Assembly: GCF_012272825.1 (NCBI RefSeq)
Contig: NZ_JAAWWS010000131.1
Location: 124,001-188,000 of the forward strand
Direction of reading: 5' to 3'
Source of the DNA: Wenzhouxiangella sp. XN79A
GTDB taxonomy: Bacteria; Pseudomonadota; Gammaproteobacteria; Xanthomonadales; Wenzhouxiangellaceae
Length of the DNA: 64,000 nt
Below, one piece after another: positions 26,038 through 34,484 of the stretch. Both the position numbers and the translations under genes were made by a program. The notes under the pieces are model-generated. The model did not search any database and was not told the DNA's origin. It saw only the letters and a list, made by a program, of their open reading frames with translations. Within the stretch, counting starts at the first letter, position 1. Each line of letters starts with the position of its first letter.

Positions 26038-26952
26038 ATGGCGTTCCTGATCATCGCGCCGGGTCGCGACACCCGCGCGCTGGAAGCCGAACTGAGACGG
26101 CTCGAGCCGGGGCTGGACCTGCGCGTCTGGCCGCAGCTGGGCGACGCCGCTGCGATCCGCTTCGCGCTGGCCTGGAATGCGCCGGCCGGCGTGTTCGGCG
26201 ACCTGCCGGCGCTCTGCACGGTGGCCTCGCTCGGCGCCGGTGTCGATGCCCTGGTCGACCGCCCGGACCTGCCGGAGACCGTTCCGGTGACCCGGCTGGC
26301 CGGTCCGCGACTGGCCGCCGACCTGGCCGCCTACCTGGTCGCGATGACGGTGGACTGGTGGAAACGGCTCGACGAACAGCGCCACGACCGCAGCTGGCGG
26401 CCGCGGCCGCCCCGGCCGGCACCGCGGATCGGGCTGCTGGGCCTGGGCCGGATGGGCCGGCGCGCCGCCCAGGCGTTCCGGTCGCTGGACCTCGAGGTGG
26501 CCGGCTGGAACCGCTCCGGCCGGGCCGACGACGGCCTACCGGTCGAGTGCGGCGACGACGGACTCGTTCGACTGGCCGGGCGCTCGGACGTGCTGATCAA
26601 CCTGCTGCCGCTGACCGCCGCCACGCGCGGGATCATCGATGCCCGACTGCTGGCCGCGCTGCCCGCCGACAGCCTGCTGATCAACGTCGGTCGCGGTGCT
26701 CACGTGATCGAACACGACCTGCTGGCCGCGCTCGATGCCGGCCGACCCGGGCGCGCGGTGCTGGACGTGTTCGAGACCGAGCCGCTGCCGGACGATCACC
26801 CGTTCCGGCGCCATCCCGACGTGGTGGTCACGCCGCACGTCGCCGCGCTGACCGATCCGCGCGAGGCGGCCGAGCTGGCGCTGGCCCAGTGGCGCTGCGT
26901 CGAGCGCGGCGCGCCGCCCCCGGACGCGGTCGACCGCGTCCGGGGGTACTGA
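26038..26952 (+). CDS. GhrA-like 2-hydroxyacid dehydrogenase
   Basis: The 304-residue NAD(P)-dependent enzyme belongs to the D-2-hydroxyacid dehydrogenase family and resembles glyoxylate/hydroxypyruvate reductase A. The nucleotide-binding motif is LLGLGRMGRRAAQAF. The catalytic Arg is in INVGRGAHVIEHDLL, the Glu in VLDVFETEPLP and the His in VVTPHVAALTDP. The start at 26038 is chosen because the upstream part of the frame lacks coding character. It diverges from galU, and the convergent periplasmic methyltransferase ends 14 bases after it. Confidence 0.8.
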   Translation: MAFLIIAPGRDTRALEAELRRLEPGLDLRVWPQLGDAAAIRFALAWNAPAGVFGDLPALCTVASLGAGVDALVDRPDLPETVPVTRLAGPRLAADLAAYLVAMTVDWWKRLDEQRHDRSWRPRPPRPAPRIGLLGLGRMGRRAAQAFRSLDLEVAGWNRSGRADDGLPVECGDDGLVRLAGRSDVLINLLPLTAATRGIIDARLLAALPADSLLINVGRGAHVIEHDLLAALDAGRPGRAVLDVFETEPLPDDHPFRRHPDVVVTPHVAALTDPREAAELALAQWRCVERGAPPPDAVDRVRGY

Positions 26953-26965
26953 ACGGTCCGCGGCC

Positions 26966-27796
26966 TCAGCGGCGCTCGAACTTCAGCGTGAAGCGGTCGC
27001 TTTCGCCGATCGCCTCGTAGCCGGCCGGGTCCTCGCCTTCGGGCACGTTCAGCCCGGGCGGCAGGGTCCAGACGCCGTTCGGATGATCGGCCGTGTCGGC
27101 CGGGTTGGCGTTGACCTCGCTGGAGTCGACCAGCCGGAAGCCGTTGGCCTCGGCGCGGGCCACGACCCAGCTCGACTTGACGTAGCCGTTGAACCGGCTG
27201 TCGTCGGCGTCTTCGGGCATGCGGTGACCGACGATGCCGAAGGTCCCGCCGGGCTTGAGCACATCGCGCGCGGCCTGCAGGACCTCATCGAACACCCCGT
27301 CGCGCTTCCAGCCGTGCACGCTGCGGAACGACAGCACCATGTCGGCCGAACCGGCGGGACCGAGGTCCGTCGTCTTCGGCGGATGGAACGGCACCACCAC
27401 CGGCTCGCCGAAGCGCTCGACATCGGCCACCCGTTCGCGCCAGGCAGCCATGGCCGGCTCGAAGTATCCGGGCGGGTCATCGATGCTCAGGTCGAAGTGG
27501 CCGGCCACGTACTGGCCCTGCTCGGCCAGGTACGGCGCGAGAATCTCGGTGTACCAGCCGCCGCTGGGGGCGAGCTCGACCACCGTCATGTCCGGCTGGA
27601 TGCCGAAGAAGGTCAGCGTCTCGTACGGATTGCGGGCATCGTCCCGGGCCTTCTCGGCGGCCGGACGGGCATCGTCGTCGACGACGGCGCGCAGGCGGTC
27701 GTCGGCCAGCGCCGGTGCGGCCAGCACCAGGCCGGCCATCAGCGCGCCGGCGGCGCGGAACAGGGCCCGATCATGAGCCGGGGTACGGTTGTGCAT
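26966..27796 (-). CDS. Exported SAM-dependent methyltransferase-like protein
   Basis: This 276-residue protein has a signal peptide (residues 1 to about 32, ending AAPALADD) followed by a class I methyltransferase fold. Motif I is VVELAPSGGWYTEIL, with FGEPVVV and DMVLSFRSVHGW further on and a later LKPGGTFGIVGHR block. Periplasmic methyltransferase-like proteins of this type are widespread in proteobacteria, but S-adenosylmethionine is not expected in the periplasm, so the activity is unclear. The start at 27796 has a GGAG site upstream; the longer frame adds nine residues. The gene overlaps the 3' end of the TrmB-like gene by 26 bases. Confidence 0.75.
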   Translation of the reverse strand: MHNRTPAHDRALFRAAGALMAGLVLAAPALADDRLRAVVDDDARPAAEKARDDARNPYETLTFFGIQPDMTVVELAPSGGWYTEILAPYLAEQGQYVAGHFDLSIDDPPGYFEPAMAAWRERVADVERFGEPVVVPFHPPKTTDLGPAGSADMVLSFRSVHGWKRDGVFDEVLQAARDVLKPGGTFGIVGHRMPEDADDSRFNGYVKSSWVVARAEANGFRLVDSSEVNANPADTADHPNGVWTLPPGLNVPEGEDPAGYEAIGESDRFTLKFERR

Positions 27797-28445
27797 GGGG
27801 GTTCTCCAGTGGGTCCAGGTCAAGACTGAGGGTCAGGTCGTACAGGGTATGTCCACTTGCCGCGTACTTTCGCTCGAACGGCGTCAGCGGCGCGTCGGCC
27901 TCGAACGATACCACCGGGGCCGCCGCGCGGCCATGCAGCGACAGCGCATGCGCGCATTCGTCGAGGTAGATCCGCCAGTTCGACCGCACGGTAAGCACGC
28001 CGCCCAGCGCCACCAGCGTCGGAAACACCGGGTGGGCGGGCCAGCGCCGGCCGACCTGGCCGGGCTTGGGCGACGGGTTCGGGTACAGCAGATAGTGCCG
28101 GGCCGGCCGCAGGCGGGCCTCGAGCAGCAGGCGCCAGGCGTCTTCCAGCCGGGCCCGCGCCAGCAGGACCGCAGCACCGGTCCGCGGCGCGCGCGCCAGG
28201 CGGTGCGCCGAGCGGTCGATGCCGAGCACCTGTGCGTCGGGATGACGGCGGGCCAGCAGCGCCGTCGACGCGCCGGTGCCGCAGCCGGAGTCCAGGATCA
28301 GCGGCCTAGAGGGGTCGCGCCAGCGCAGCACCTCGTCGAAGGCGGCACGGCTGCCGGCGTGGATCGGTGCGGCCCAGCGGTGGCGGCGGTGGCGCAGAAC
28401 GAGTCCGGCCAATCGCGGATGAACGCCGCGCTGCGGCGATCGCAC
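27771..28445 (-). CDS. TrmB-like tRNA (guanine-N7) methyltransferase family protein
   Basis: The protein resembles the TrmB family, which methylates G46 of tRNA using S-adenosylmethionine. Motif I is ILDSGCGTGASTALLARR, followed by VLGIDRSAHRLARA. The YLLYPNPSPKPGQVGRRW block corresponds to the TrmB PNPWPK motif, and HPVFPTLVALGGVL and RSNWRIYLDE follow. No ATG fits the N-terminus. The best candidate start is a GTG at 28445, giving 224 residues, just past the tRNA-Lys gene; a TTG further in is possible. The branch differs from canonical TrmB in the N-terminal RRR-type region, so the target is inferred. It overlaps the exported methyltransferase gene by 26 bases. Confidence 0.6.
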   Translation of the reverse strand: MRSPQRGVHPRLAGLVLRHRRHRWAAPIHAGSRAAFDEVLRWRDPSRPLILDSGCGTGASTALLARRHPDAQVLGIDRSAHRLARAPRTGAAVLLARARLEDAWRLLLEARLRPARHYLLYPNPSPKPGQVGRRWPAHPVFPTLVALGGVLTVRSNWRIYLDECAHALSLHGRAAAPVVSFEADAPLTPFERKYAASGHTLYDLTLSLDLDPLENPHAQPYPGS

Positions 28446-28501
28446 CGGTCGGGACGGCGGGTTCGGCGCGGGGCCGCTACGGGGGAGATCGTCCGAGGAA
28501 A

Positions 28502-28577
28502 TGGTGGGCCGTGAAGGACTCGAACCTTCAACCAACGGGTTAAAAGCCCGGTGCTCTACCACTTGAGCTAACGGCCC
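28502..28577 (-). tRNA. tRNA-Lys (TTT)
   Basis: The minus strand folds into a cloverleaf beginning GGGCCGTTAGCTCAAGTGG and ending ACGGCCC-A-CCA with the CCA encoded. The anticodon loop is CTTTTAA between GGG and CCC, giving anticodon TTT for lysine. The T-arm reads GGTTCGAGTCC. The gene is 76 bases long and lies between mazG and the TrmB-like gene on the same strand, so it may be cut out of their common transcript. Confidence 0.97.
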
Positions 28578-28635
28578 GCTCGAACGAAGCGCCGAAGTAT
28601 AGCAGGCAGGCGCCGACCGCGGAAGCCGGACCGGC

Positions 28636-29427
28636 TCATCCGGTGTCGGCCTTGACGCGCTGGTAGACCGCTTCCTGCTCGTCGAGGGTCCGCTCGGCGA
28701 GCGGGCGCCCCTCGGCCTCGGCGGCGGCTTCCATCGCGCGGAAGCGACGCTCGAACTTGTGGTTGGTCCGGCGCAGCGCGGCGTCGGGGTCGAGGTCGAG
28801 CTTGCGGGCCAGGTTGGCCACCGCGAACAGCACGTCGCCGAGCTCGTCCTCGAGCCGGTCGCGGTCGGCCGGGTCGAGCTCGGCCTCCAGTTCGTCGAGC
28901 TCCTCGCGGATCTTGGCGAGCACCGGCTCGATGTCCGGCCAGTCGAAGCCGACCCGGCCGGCGCGCTTCTGCAGCTTGACGGCCCGGCGCAGCGGCGGCA
29001 GGCCGCCGGACACGCCGTCGAGCGCGCTCTGCGCGCCGCCCGCGGCCCGCTCCTGCTCCTTGATCGCTTCCCAGTTCGCGGTCTGCTCGTCGGCATCCAT
29101 GCGTGGCGCATCGCCGAACACGTGCGGGTGTCGGCGGATCAACTTGTCGGCGATGCCGTTGGCCACCTCGGCGAACCCGAAGGCGCCGGCCTCGCGACCC
29201 AGCCGGGCATGGAACACCACCTGGAACAGCAGGTCACCGAGCTCGTCACGGACGTGCTCGAGATCGCCGCTCTCGATCGCATCGGCGACTTCGTGGGCTT
29301 CCTCGATGGTGTACGGCGCGATGCTCCGGAAATCCTGCTCGAGGTCCCAGGGGCAGCCCGACACCGGATCACGCAGCCGATCCATGACCTCCAGGATCCG
29401 GTCGAGGGCCTTGTGGTTCTCGCTCAT
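28636..29427 (-). CDS. mazG: Nucleoside triphosphate pyrophosphohydrolase MazG
   Basis: MazG hydrolyses all (d)NTPs to monophosphates and cleans the nucleotide pool. The 263 residues equal the E. coli length. It has two MazG domains: the first contains the metal-binding pattern TIEEAHEVADAIE and RDELGDLLFQVVFHARLG, the second GRVGFDWPDIEPVLAKI with DRLEDELGDVLFAVANLAR. The start at 29427 overlaps the stop of the histidine kinase gene by four bases (ATGA), a tight coupling that places mazG at the end of the PepSY-phoP-phoQ-like operon. Confidence 0.95.
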   Translation of the reverse strand: MSENHKALDRILEVMDRLRDPVSGCPWDLEQDFRSIAPYTIEEAHEVADAIESGDLEHVRDELGDLLFQVVFHARLGREAGAFGFAEVANGIADKLIRRHPHVFGDAPRMDADEQTANWEAIKEQERAAGGAQSALDGVSGGLPPLRRAVKLQKRAGRVGFDWPDIEPVLAKIREELDELEAELDPADRDRLEDELGDVLFAVANLARKLDLDPDAALRRTNHKFERRFRAMEAAAEAEGRPLAERTLDEQEAVYQRVKADTG

Positions 29428-30884
29428 TCGGCGTCCTTGGCTCGGGCTTCGGGGGGCAGGTCCAGCGTCACGCGCAGACCGCCCAGCGGGGAGCGACCGG
29501 CGGTCACCCGGCCATCATACCCGGACACGATCCGTTCGACGATGGCCAGCCCCAGACCCTGCCCTTCGACCCGCTGCCGGTCGCGCTGGTCGCCGCGGAC
29601 GCCGCGCTGGAGCATCCGCTCGAACTCCTCGGCGTCCATGCCCGGTCCGTCGTCGTCGACATCGATCTGCAGACCGCGTCGACGCAGGCTGGCGGTGCCC
29701 TGGCGCGCCTGGACCCGGACCCGGGCCGCGCCGTACTTGGCGGCGTTCTCGGCCAGATTGCCGACCAGCTCCAGCAGGTCGCGCTCCTCGACGTTGGCGG
29801 CCAGGCCCTCGGCCACGTCGAGCTCGAACTCGACGTCGTGGTAGAGCTTGCCGAGCGTACGGATGGCGCGATCCAGCACTGGCCGCACGCCGACCAGGGC
29901 GCGCATCGTGCGACGTCCCGAGCGCAGTGCGCGATCGAGCTCGGCACGGACCCGCAGGCGCATCTGTTCGACCGTGTCGCGCAGCGATTCCAGATCGACG
30001 TCGTCGTCGTCGAGCTGGGTCCCGATGACCGCCAGCGGTGTCTTCAGGGAATGGGCCAGGTCGCCCAGCGCGCGTCGGTACTGCTCGACGTTCGTGCGTT
30101 CGGTCGCGAGCAGCGCGTTGAGATTGGCGGTCAGCGGTTCGAGCTCCCGTGGATAGCGCCCGCGCAGCCGGTCGGCCCGGCCGGCCTCGACGTCACCGAC
30201 TTCGCCGGCCACCCGCCGCAGCACCAGCAGGGGCTGGACCAGCAGTGCGATCAGGGCCACCAGCAGAATCGCACCGGCCAGCGCCAGCCAGCGCCACAGC
30301 ACGCTGCCGAACCGCGCCAGGGTCTCGTCCATCCGGTTGCGGTCCTCGGCCGACCAGACCACCAGGTCGACGATCCGGCCGTCGGGCAGTTCCCAGCCCA
30401 GCCCGATCTGGCCGCGATGGTATCGGTCCTCACCGGCGGCCAGGAAGCGGCTCTGGCCGCGTCCGATCGAAGCCGCCGGCGGCTGCAGGTCCACGCCCAG
30501 CGTCGACGGCGAGCGCCAGCGCTGGAACGAGTCCGGCGCACCGGTCGGCGAGGACAGCCGCAGCCCGGCGTACAGCCCCGAGGCCGGTCGGGCAAGCAGT
30601 GAATCACCGAGGTTGCTCGGCGCGACCAGGCGCCCGTCGGATGTGACATCCATGCCGGCCAGGACCTGGAAGGCTGCGCCCTCCAGGCGTTCCTGCAAGG
30701 CCAGTTCGGCCGCGCTGCGATACGCCTGCTGGACAGCCAGCCCGATCAGGCCGAGCGCGACCAGCAGAACGACCAGCGCCGAAACGGAAAGACGCAGCAG
30801 CAGTGACGGAGCCCGGCGCGGCGATTCGTCCTCGGGGCCGGGCGGCCGCGCGGCGACCGTTGTGTTCGGAGCGGACCCGGACAT
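29424..30884 (-). CDS. PhoQ-like sensor histidine kinase
   Basis: This membrane sensor kinase has 486 residues, the same length as E. coli PhoQ. Membrane helices lie at about 30-52 and 195-218 with a periplasmic sensor region between them, then a HAMP linker. The H-box LGDLAHSLKTPLAVIG (H278) is close to PhoQ. The N-box is ELVGNLAENAAKYGAARV, with DDDGPGM and GQGLGLAIVERIVSGYDG. The periplasmic region lacks a run of acidic residues like the Mg2+/peptide-sensing patch of enteric PhoQ, so the signal may differ. The start at 30884 avoids overlap with the response regulator stop; an upstream start at 30929 is possible. Confidence 0.82.
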   Translation of the reverse strand: MSGSAPNTTVAARPPGPEDESPRRAPSLLLRLSVSALVVLLVALGLIGLAVQQAYRSAAELALQERLEGAAFQVLAGMDVTSDGRLVAPSNLGDSLLARPASGLYAGLRLSSPTGAPDSFQRWRSPSTLGVDLQPPAASIGRGQSRFLAAGEDRYHRGQIGLGWELPDGRIVDLVVWSAEDRNRMDETLARFGSVLWRWLALAGAILLVALIALLVQPLLVLRRVAGEVGDVEAGRADRLRGRYPRELEPLTANLNALLATERTNVEQYRRALGDLAHSLKTPLAVIGTQLDDDDVDLESLRDTVEQMRLRVRAELDRALRSGRRTMRALVGVRPVLDRAIRTLGKLYHDVEFELDVAEGLAANVEERDLLELVGNLAENAAKYGAARVRVQARQGTASLRRRGLQIDVDDDGPGMDAEEFERMLQRGVRGDQRDRQRVEGQGLGLAIVERIVSGYDGRVTAGRSPLGGLRVTLDLPPEARAKDAE

Positions 30885-30894
30885 CGAGGCGGGT

Positions 30895-31569
30895 TCAGGC
30901 GTCCGGACTGAACCGGTAGCCCCGGCCACGAAGCGTCTGGATCGGCTTCCAGTCGCCGTCCGGATCGAGCTTGCGGCGCAGCCGTCCGAGAATCACTTCG
31001 ATCACGTTCGAATCCGGATCGGCATCGTCTTCGTAGAGGTGCTCGTTGAGCTGGAGCTTCGACAGGACCTGGTCGGGGTGGAGCACGAAATAGGCCAGCA
31101 GCTTGTATTCGAACTGGGTCAGGTCCAGCGGCTCTCCGTTCAATGTCACCTTCTGCGAATTCAACTGGACCTTGAGCGGGCCGAACACCACGTCGGAACT
31201 GGCGTGGCCGCCGGCCCGACGCAACAGCGCGTTGACCCGGGCCAGCAGTTCTTCGGTCCGGAACGGCTTGGTCAGGTAGTCGTCGGCGCCGTTCTCCAGC
31301 GCCTCGACCTTGTCTTCCCAGTGATCGCGGGCGGTCAGGATGAGCACCGGATACCGCTTGTCGGCGCGCCTGAGTTCCTTGACCACGTCCAGGCCGGACT
31401 TGCCCGGCAGGCCGAGGTCGACGATCGCCAGGTCGATCGGGTATTCCTGGGCCATGTAGGCCCCTTCGATGCCTTCGCCGCAGGCATCGACGACGAACCC
31501 TTCCCGCTTCAGTCGTTCGCTCAGCGTTTCACGCAGCGCCGTCTCGTCCTCCAGCAGCAGAACCCTCAT
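30895..31569 (-). CDS. PhoP-like response regulator (OmpR family)
   Basis: The 224-residue protein has a receiver domain (1-118) and an OmpR-type winged-helix DNA-binding domain (about 125-224). The phosphoacceptor is D51 in LAIVDLGLPGKSG; E7-D8 form the acidic pocket and Lys lies in DDYLTKPFRTEELLAR. The C-terminal domain includes LTQFEYKLLAYFVLHPDQVLS and IEVILGRLRRKLD, ending IQTLRGRGYRFS, close to PhoP. The start overlaps the PepSY gene stop (ATGA) and the kinase gene follows after 10 bases, so it is the middle gene of one operon. Confidence 0.9.
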   Translation of the reverse strand: MRVLLLEDETALRETLSERLKREGFVVDACGEGIEGAYMAQEYPIDLAIVDLGLPGKSGLDVVKELRRADKRYPVLILTARDHWEDKVEALENGADDYLTKPFRTEELLARVNALLRRAGGHASSDVVFGPLKVQLNSQKVTLNGEPLDLTQFEYKLLAYFVLHPDQVLSKLQLNEHLYEDDADPDSNVIEVILGRLRRKLDPDGDWKPIQTLRGRGYRFSPDA

Positions 31570-31838
31570 CGGTCTCGTCTCCGATCGTCGGCGGGAACCC
31601 GGATCGTCTTGACCACACCGTCGCGGGTCATGATCCGGATCTCGTAGAACCGCCGGCCGTTGCGCTCGACCTCGCGCGCCGAGACCACGCGGGCATCGTT
31701 CTGTCGCGCAACGCGTTCGGCGACCTCGCGCAGCGAGTCGGCGCGGACTTCGCCGCCCGGCAGCGCGGCGGCGCCGAACAGCAGGGTCGTCGCCATCAGC
31801 CCGGCGGCCAGGATCTGCTTGAAGGAGGTCTTGATCAT
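31566..31838 (-). CDS. Small exported PepSY-like protein
   Basis: The 90-residue protein has a signal peptide (1 to about 33, ending GGEVRADS) and a single PepSY-like domain with the pattern REVERNGRRFYEIRIMTRDG followed by VKTIRVPAD. PepSY domains are extracytoplasmic and are thought to inhibit proteases or modulate sensor kinases. Its position as the first gene of a PepSY-phoP-phoQ operon, with the start of phoP overlapping its stop, suggests it tunes the sensor, but that is inference. The operon promoter should lie between 31839 and the terminator at 31911-31938. Confidence 0.75.
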   Translation of the reverse strand: MIKTSFKQILAAGLMATTLLFGAAALPGGEVRADSLREVAERVARQNDARVVSAREVERNGRRFYEIRIMTRDGVVKTIRVPADDRRRDR

Positions 31839-31910
31839 GCCGCCATTCTAGACCCGCGGTCTGAATCCGTGCTGAACCACGCCTGCGCATCGGGTCGTGA
31901 CCAACCAACG

Positions 31911-31938
31911 AAAAAGGCCGCCCCGGGGGCGGCCTTTT
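31911..31938 (-). terminator. Intrinsic terminator after the cohesin/IPTL gene
   Basis: The plus strand reads AAAAAGGCCGCC, a short GC loop, then GGCGGCCTTTT. On the minus strand this is a 7-bp GC stem followed by a T-run, 34 bases downstream of the stop at 31972. The A-run on the other side would also let it work for plus-strand transcription. It closes the dockerin-cohesin operon and insulates it from the PepSY-phoP operon. Confidence 0.8.
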
Positions 31939-31971
31939 CCGAACCTCGGCGTCAGACGCCGAGCGTAGTGC

Positions 31972-33942
31972 TTACGCCATCATGCGACGGCCGGCCAACC
32001 CGCCCAGGGCGAGCAGGACCAGTGCCATCAGCAGAAGGCCCCAGCGGTTCATGGTCGGAATGACCAACGGCTGGCCCTGACAGGTGACGAAGAAGTTCGC
32101 TGCAGCGACGTCGGCACCGACGATTTCGCAGGCCACCTCGGCCTGGAACAGGCCCGGTGCGGTCGGCGTGCACTGGAACGAAGCCGCTTCCGAAGCACCG
32201 GCCCCGACCGTGAAGCTGATCGGGTCGGGCGTGAAGGTGAACACGCCATCCGGATCGGTCACGGAGCAGGACACGTCGTAGCTGTCGACGGCACCGGCGT
32301 TCGAGAACACCAGGTCACCGGCCGGCGTGGTCGTGGCCGGCGGAACCACGCCCAGGTTCAGCGTACCGCCGTCGGCCGGGCTCGAGCCGAACACGGCGTC
32401 GGTCTGGCCGGAGCAGGTCAGCGGGTAGGTCACCGGAGCAGCCGTGTCGTTGTTGGTCACTTCCAGCGTGGCCGTCAGCGCACCGGCAGCGGCCGGCGGC
32501 GTGCAGGTCACTTCGATGTCGGCACCGCCGTCCGGCGAACCCACGACCGGGTACGGACCGGTGTTGTTGATCGTCACGGCAAACGCCCCGGCATCCGGGC
32601 CGGTGATGTTGGCCGGGCCGATGGTCAGCTCCGACGCCGTGCCGGAACCGTTACCGGTGTTGTAGACGTCGATCGCGATCGGCGGCGAGGTCACACCGTT
32701 GGTCACCGTGCCGAATGCCAGCGTAGCGCCGACGGCCGGATCGGAGGTGTAGGTCGGGAACTCGTCGAGGATTTCGCAGGTCACGGTAACGCTATCGGTG
32801 TCGGCATTGCCGCCATTCGCGTCCGTGGAGTCGAAATCGATCGTGGCCGAGAAGTTGCCCGCGGTAGTGCGGTCGCAGGACACGGTGTAGACCTGGTTGC
32901 CACCGGTGGCAATGGTCGTCGTGCCCGCCGGGGTCACGGTGAACGTGCCCGGGTTCGCGCCGCCGAGGGTCGGAGTCACGTCTGCAGGCGCACTGAAGGC
33001 GTCACCGGCGTTCGACACGGTCACGGTGTCGCTCGGGTCGGCCGCATCGGTGGTCAGACCGTTCAGCGTGATGCTTGCCGTCGAGGTCGTAACGTCCGGG
33101 GTCAGGCCGGAGCAGCTGACCTGATACAGCGGTGCCGGTTCGTTGATCGAGTTGTTGGTCACCTCGACCGCAGCAATTCGCGCTCCTCGCGCAGTCGGCG
33201 TACAGGTCAGATCGACCGGCACATCCGCACCACCGTCGGCGATCGTGAACGGCGCCGTAACGACCGTGAAATCACCGGGGTTTGCGCCGGTCAGCGGGAA
33301 CGCGGTGACTTCGAGGGTCTGATCCCCGATTTCGGAGACCGTGATGTCGGCCGCGGAGGCATCGGCAAGTTCACCGACCAGTGCCGCGCCGATGTTGATC
33401 GCCGGACCGCCCGAGGACGGCGTCGATGCATAGCCGGCATTGCCGGTGATCGAACCGGTGATCTGGCCGTCGGAACCGGTGATCGCAACAGGGGCGCCAG
33501 TCAGATCCGAACCAGACGCATTGGTGAACGTCAGGGTGTGCGTTCCAGGCTGGTTGATCTGGAACTCCCACTGGCCGATCGGTGCAATGTTGAACGGCGT
33601 GATTTCGTCGATCGGAAACGCCAGATCGGCAATGAGGGAGCGAATGATTCCGCTCCCCGCGCCACCCGGCTCGGTGCACGTTGCCGAGTGCGTGGCCGGG
33701 ATGTTGTTTCCGCAGGTGCTCACGTCGACCGGCGTCAGCGCGGCGGGGTCGTAAGTGATGTCGAACTGGTAGCCGGCAACGTCGTCGGCGTCCAGCGCGG
33801 AATAGTCGTAGGTCACGACCACGTTACCGCCAACGGCGCCGGAAGCGCTGCCAACGGTGATGCTGATGTCGGCAAAAGCCGATGCCGAGGCCAGCAGGGC
33901 GGCCCCGGCAATGCTTGCCGGAAGAAGTTTCTTGTACAACAT
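31972..33942 (-). CDS. Cohesin-like surface protein with four Ig-like repeats and IPTL-CTERM membrane tail
   Basis: The 656-residue protein has a signal peptide (1-24, ending ASAFADI). Residues about 26-163 look like a cohesin domain: GAVGGNVVVTYDY, then AGYQFDITYDPAALTPVDVS, GQWEFQINQPGTHTLTF and a closing GSDGQITG strand. Four repeats of about 100 residues follow, each ending near VTCTP...C, similar to ASH-type beta-sandwiches. The last 30 residues are a sorting tail: VIPTMNRWG, a hydrophobic helix, and GRRMMA. In IPTL-CTERM proteins this tail is thought to direct membrane anchoring. The start at 33942 has AGGAG about 12 bases upstream. It is the last gene of the operon, 37 bases after the small cohesin-like gene. 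Binding to a dockerin is inferred, not shown. Confidence 0.7.
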   Translation of the reverse strand: MLYKKLLPASIAGAALLASASAFADISITVGSASGAVGGNVVVTYDYSALDADDVAGYQFDITYDPAALTPVDVSTCGNNIPATHSATCTEPGGAGSGIIRSLIADLAFPIDEITPFNIAPIGQWEFQINQPGTHTLTFTNASGSDLTGAPVAITGSDGQITGSITGNAGYASTPSSGGPAINIGAALVGELADASAADITVSEIGDQTLEVTAFPLTGANPGDFTVVTAPFTIADGGADVPVDLTCTPTARGARIAAVEVTNNSINEPAPLYQVSCSGLTPDVTTSTASITLNGLTTDAADPSDTVTVSNAGDAFSAPADVTPTLGGANPGTFTVTPAGTTTIATGGNQVYTVSCDRTTAGNFSATIDFDSTDANGGNADTDSVTVTCEILDEFPTYTSDPAVGATLAFGTVTNGVTSPPIAIDVYNTGNGSGTASELTIGPANITGPDAGAFAVTINNTGPYPVVGSPDGGADIEVTCTPPAAAGALTATLEVTNNDTAAPVTYPLTCSGQTDAVFGSSPADGGTLNLGVVPPATTTPAGDLVFSNAGAVDSYDVSCSVTDPDGVFTFTPDPISFTVGAGASEAASFQCTPTAPGLFQAEVACEIVGADVAAANFFVTCQGQPLVIPTMNRWGLLLMALVLLALGGLAGRRMMA

Positions 33943-33979
33943 GGGTAGTCTCACTCCTGGATTGAGATCGGTGTTCTAG

Positions 33980-34450
33980 TTATTTCAGGTGGTCCGGCGT
34001 GATGTCCACACCCTGTGCGTCGGCAAGGACGACACCGGCCAACTGCGCGGCAGGTGCTGCATCGGCCGAAGCCTGGCGCAGTTCCATGCGCTTGGACTGG
34101 TCGCGCGACGGTGCCGTGATGGTCACCAGCGTACCGTCCGGAAGCGGCGCGTTCTCCATCGAGAACACGATCACGCGGAGGTTGCCCTCATCGTTGATCG
34201 TGCAGTTCGCGATGTGGCTTTCCGCAACGCTGGTCCCGCACTGGAACTGGCCTTCTGCCACCTTGATCCCCTTGACGTCGAACTGCAGGCCAACGACCTG
34301 ACCGTCCGAAACGTATTCCACTGTGTACCCGTTACCGCTGGGCTGAACCCACAGGTCATTTCCTGAAGCATTTCCCTTGTCGGCATGAGCCGCGCCGGCC
34401 GACAGCGCCACCACAGCGGCTGCAGCCAGGATTCGATGATTGATGCGCAT
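33980..34450 (-). CDS. Small exported cohesin-like protein
   Basis: The 156-residue protein has a signal peptide (1-23, ending SAGAAHADK). The remainder resembles a minimal cohesin-type beta-sandwich. GQVVGLQFDVKGIKV matches the second strand pair, NLRVIVFSMENAPLPDGTLV matches the cohesin core where a strand with an exposed loop precedes DG-x-L, and C71 and C83 could form a disulfide. It has no anchor. The start at 34450 has a strong AAAGGAGA site about eight bases upstream. It lies between the dockerin gene and the anchored cohesin-like gene on the same strand with gaps of 34 and 37 bases. The cohesin assignment is by pattern only and needs a profile search. Confidence 0.55.
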   Translation of the reverse strand: MRINHRILAAAAVVALSAGAAHADKGNASGNDLWVQPSGNGYTVEYVSDGQVVGLQFDVKGIKVAEGQFQCGTSVAESHIANCTINDEGNLRVIVFSMENAPLPDGTLVTITAPSRDQSKRMELRQASADAAPAAQLAGVVLADAQGVDITPDHLK

Positions 34451-34484
34451 GATTCGGATCTCCTTTAAGGAATGGTGGCGAACT

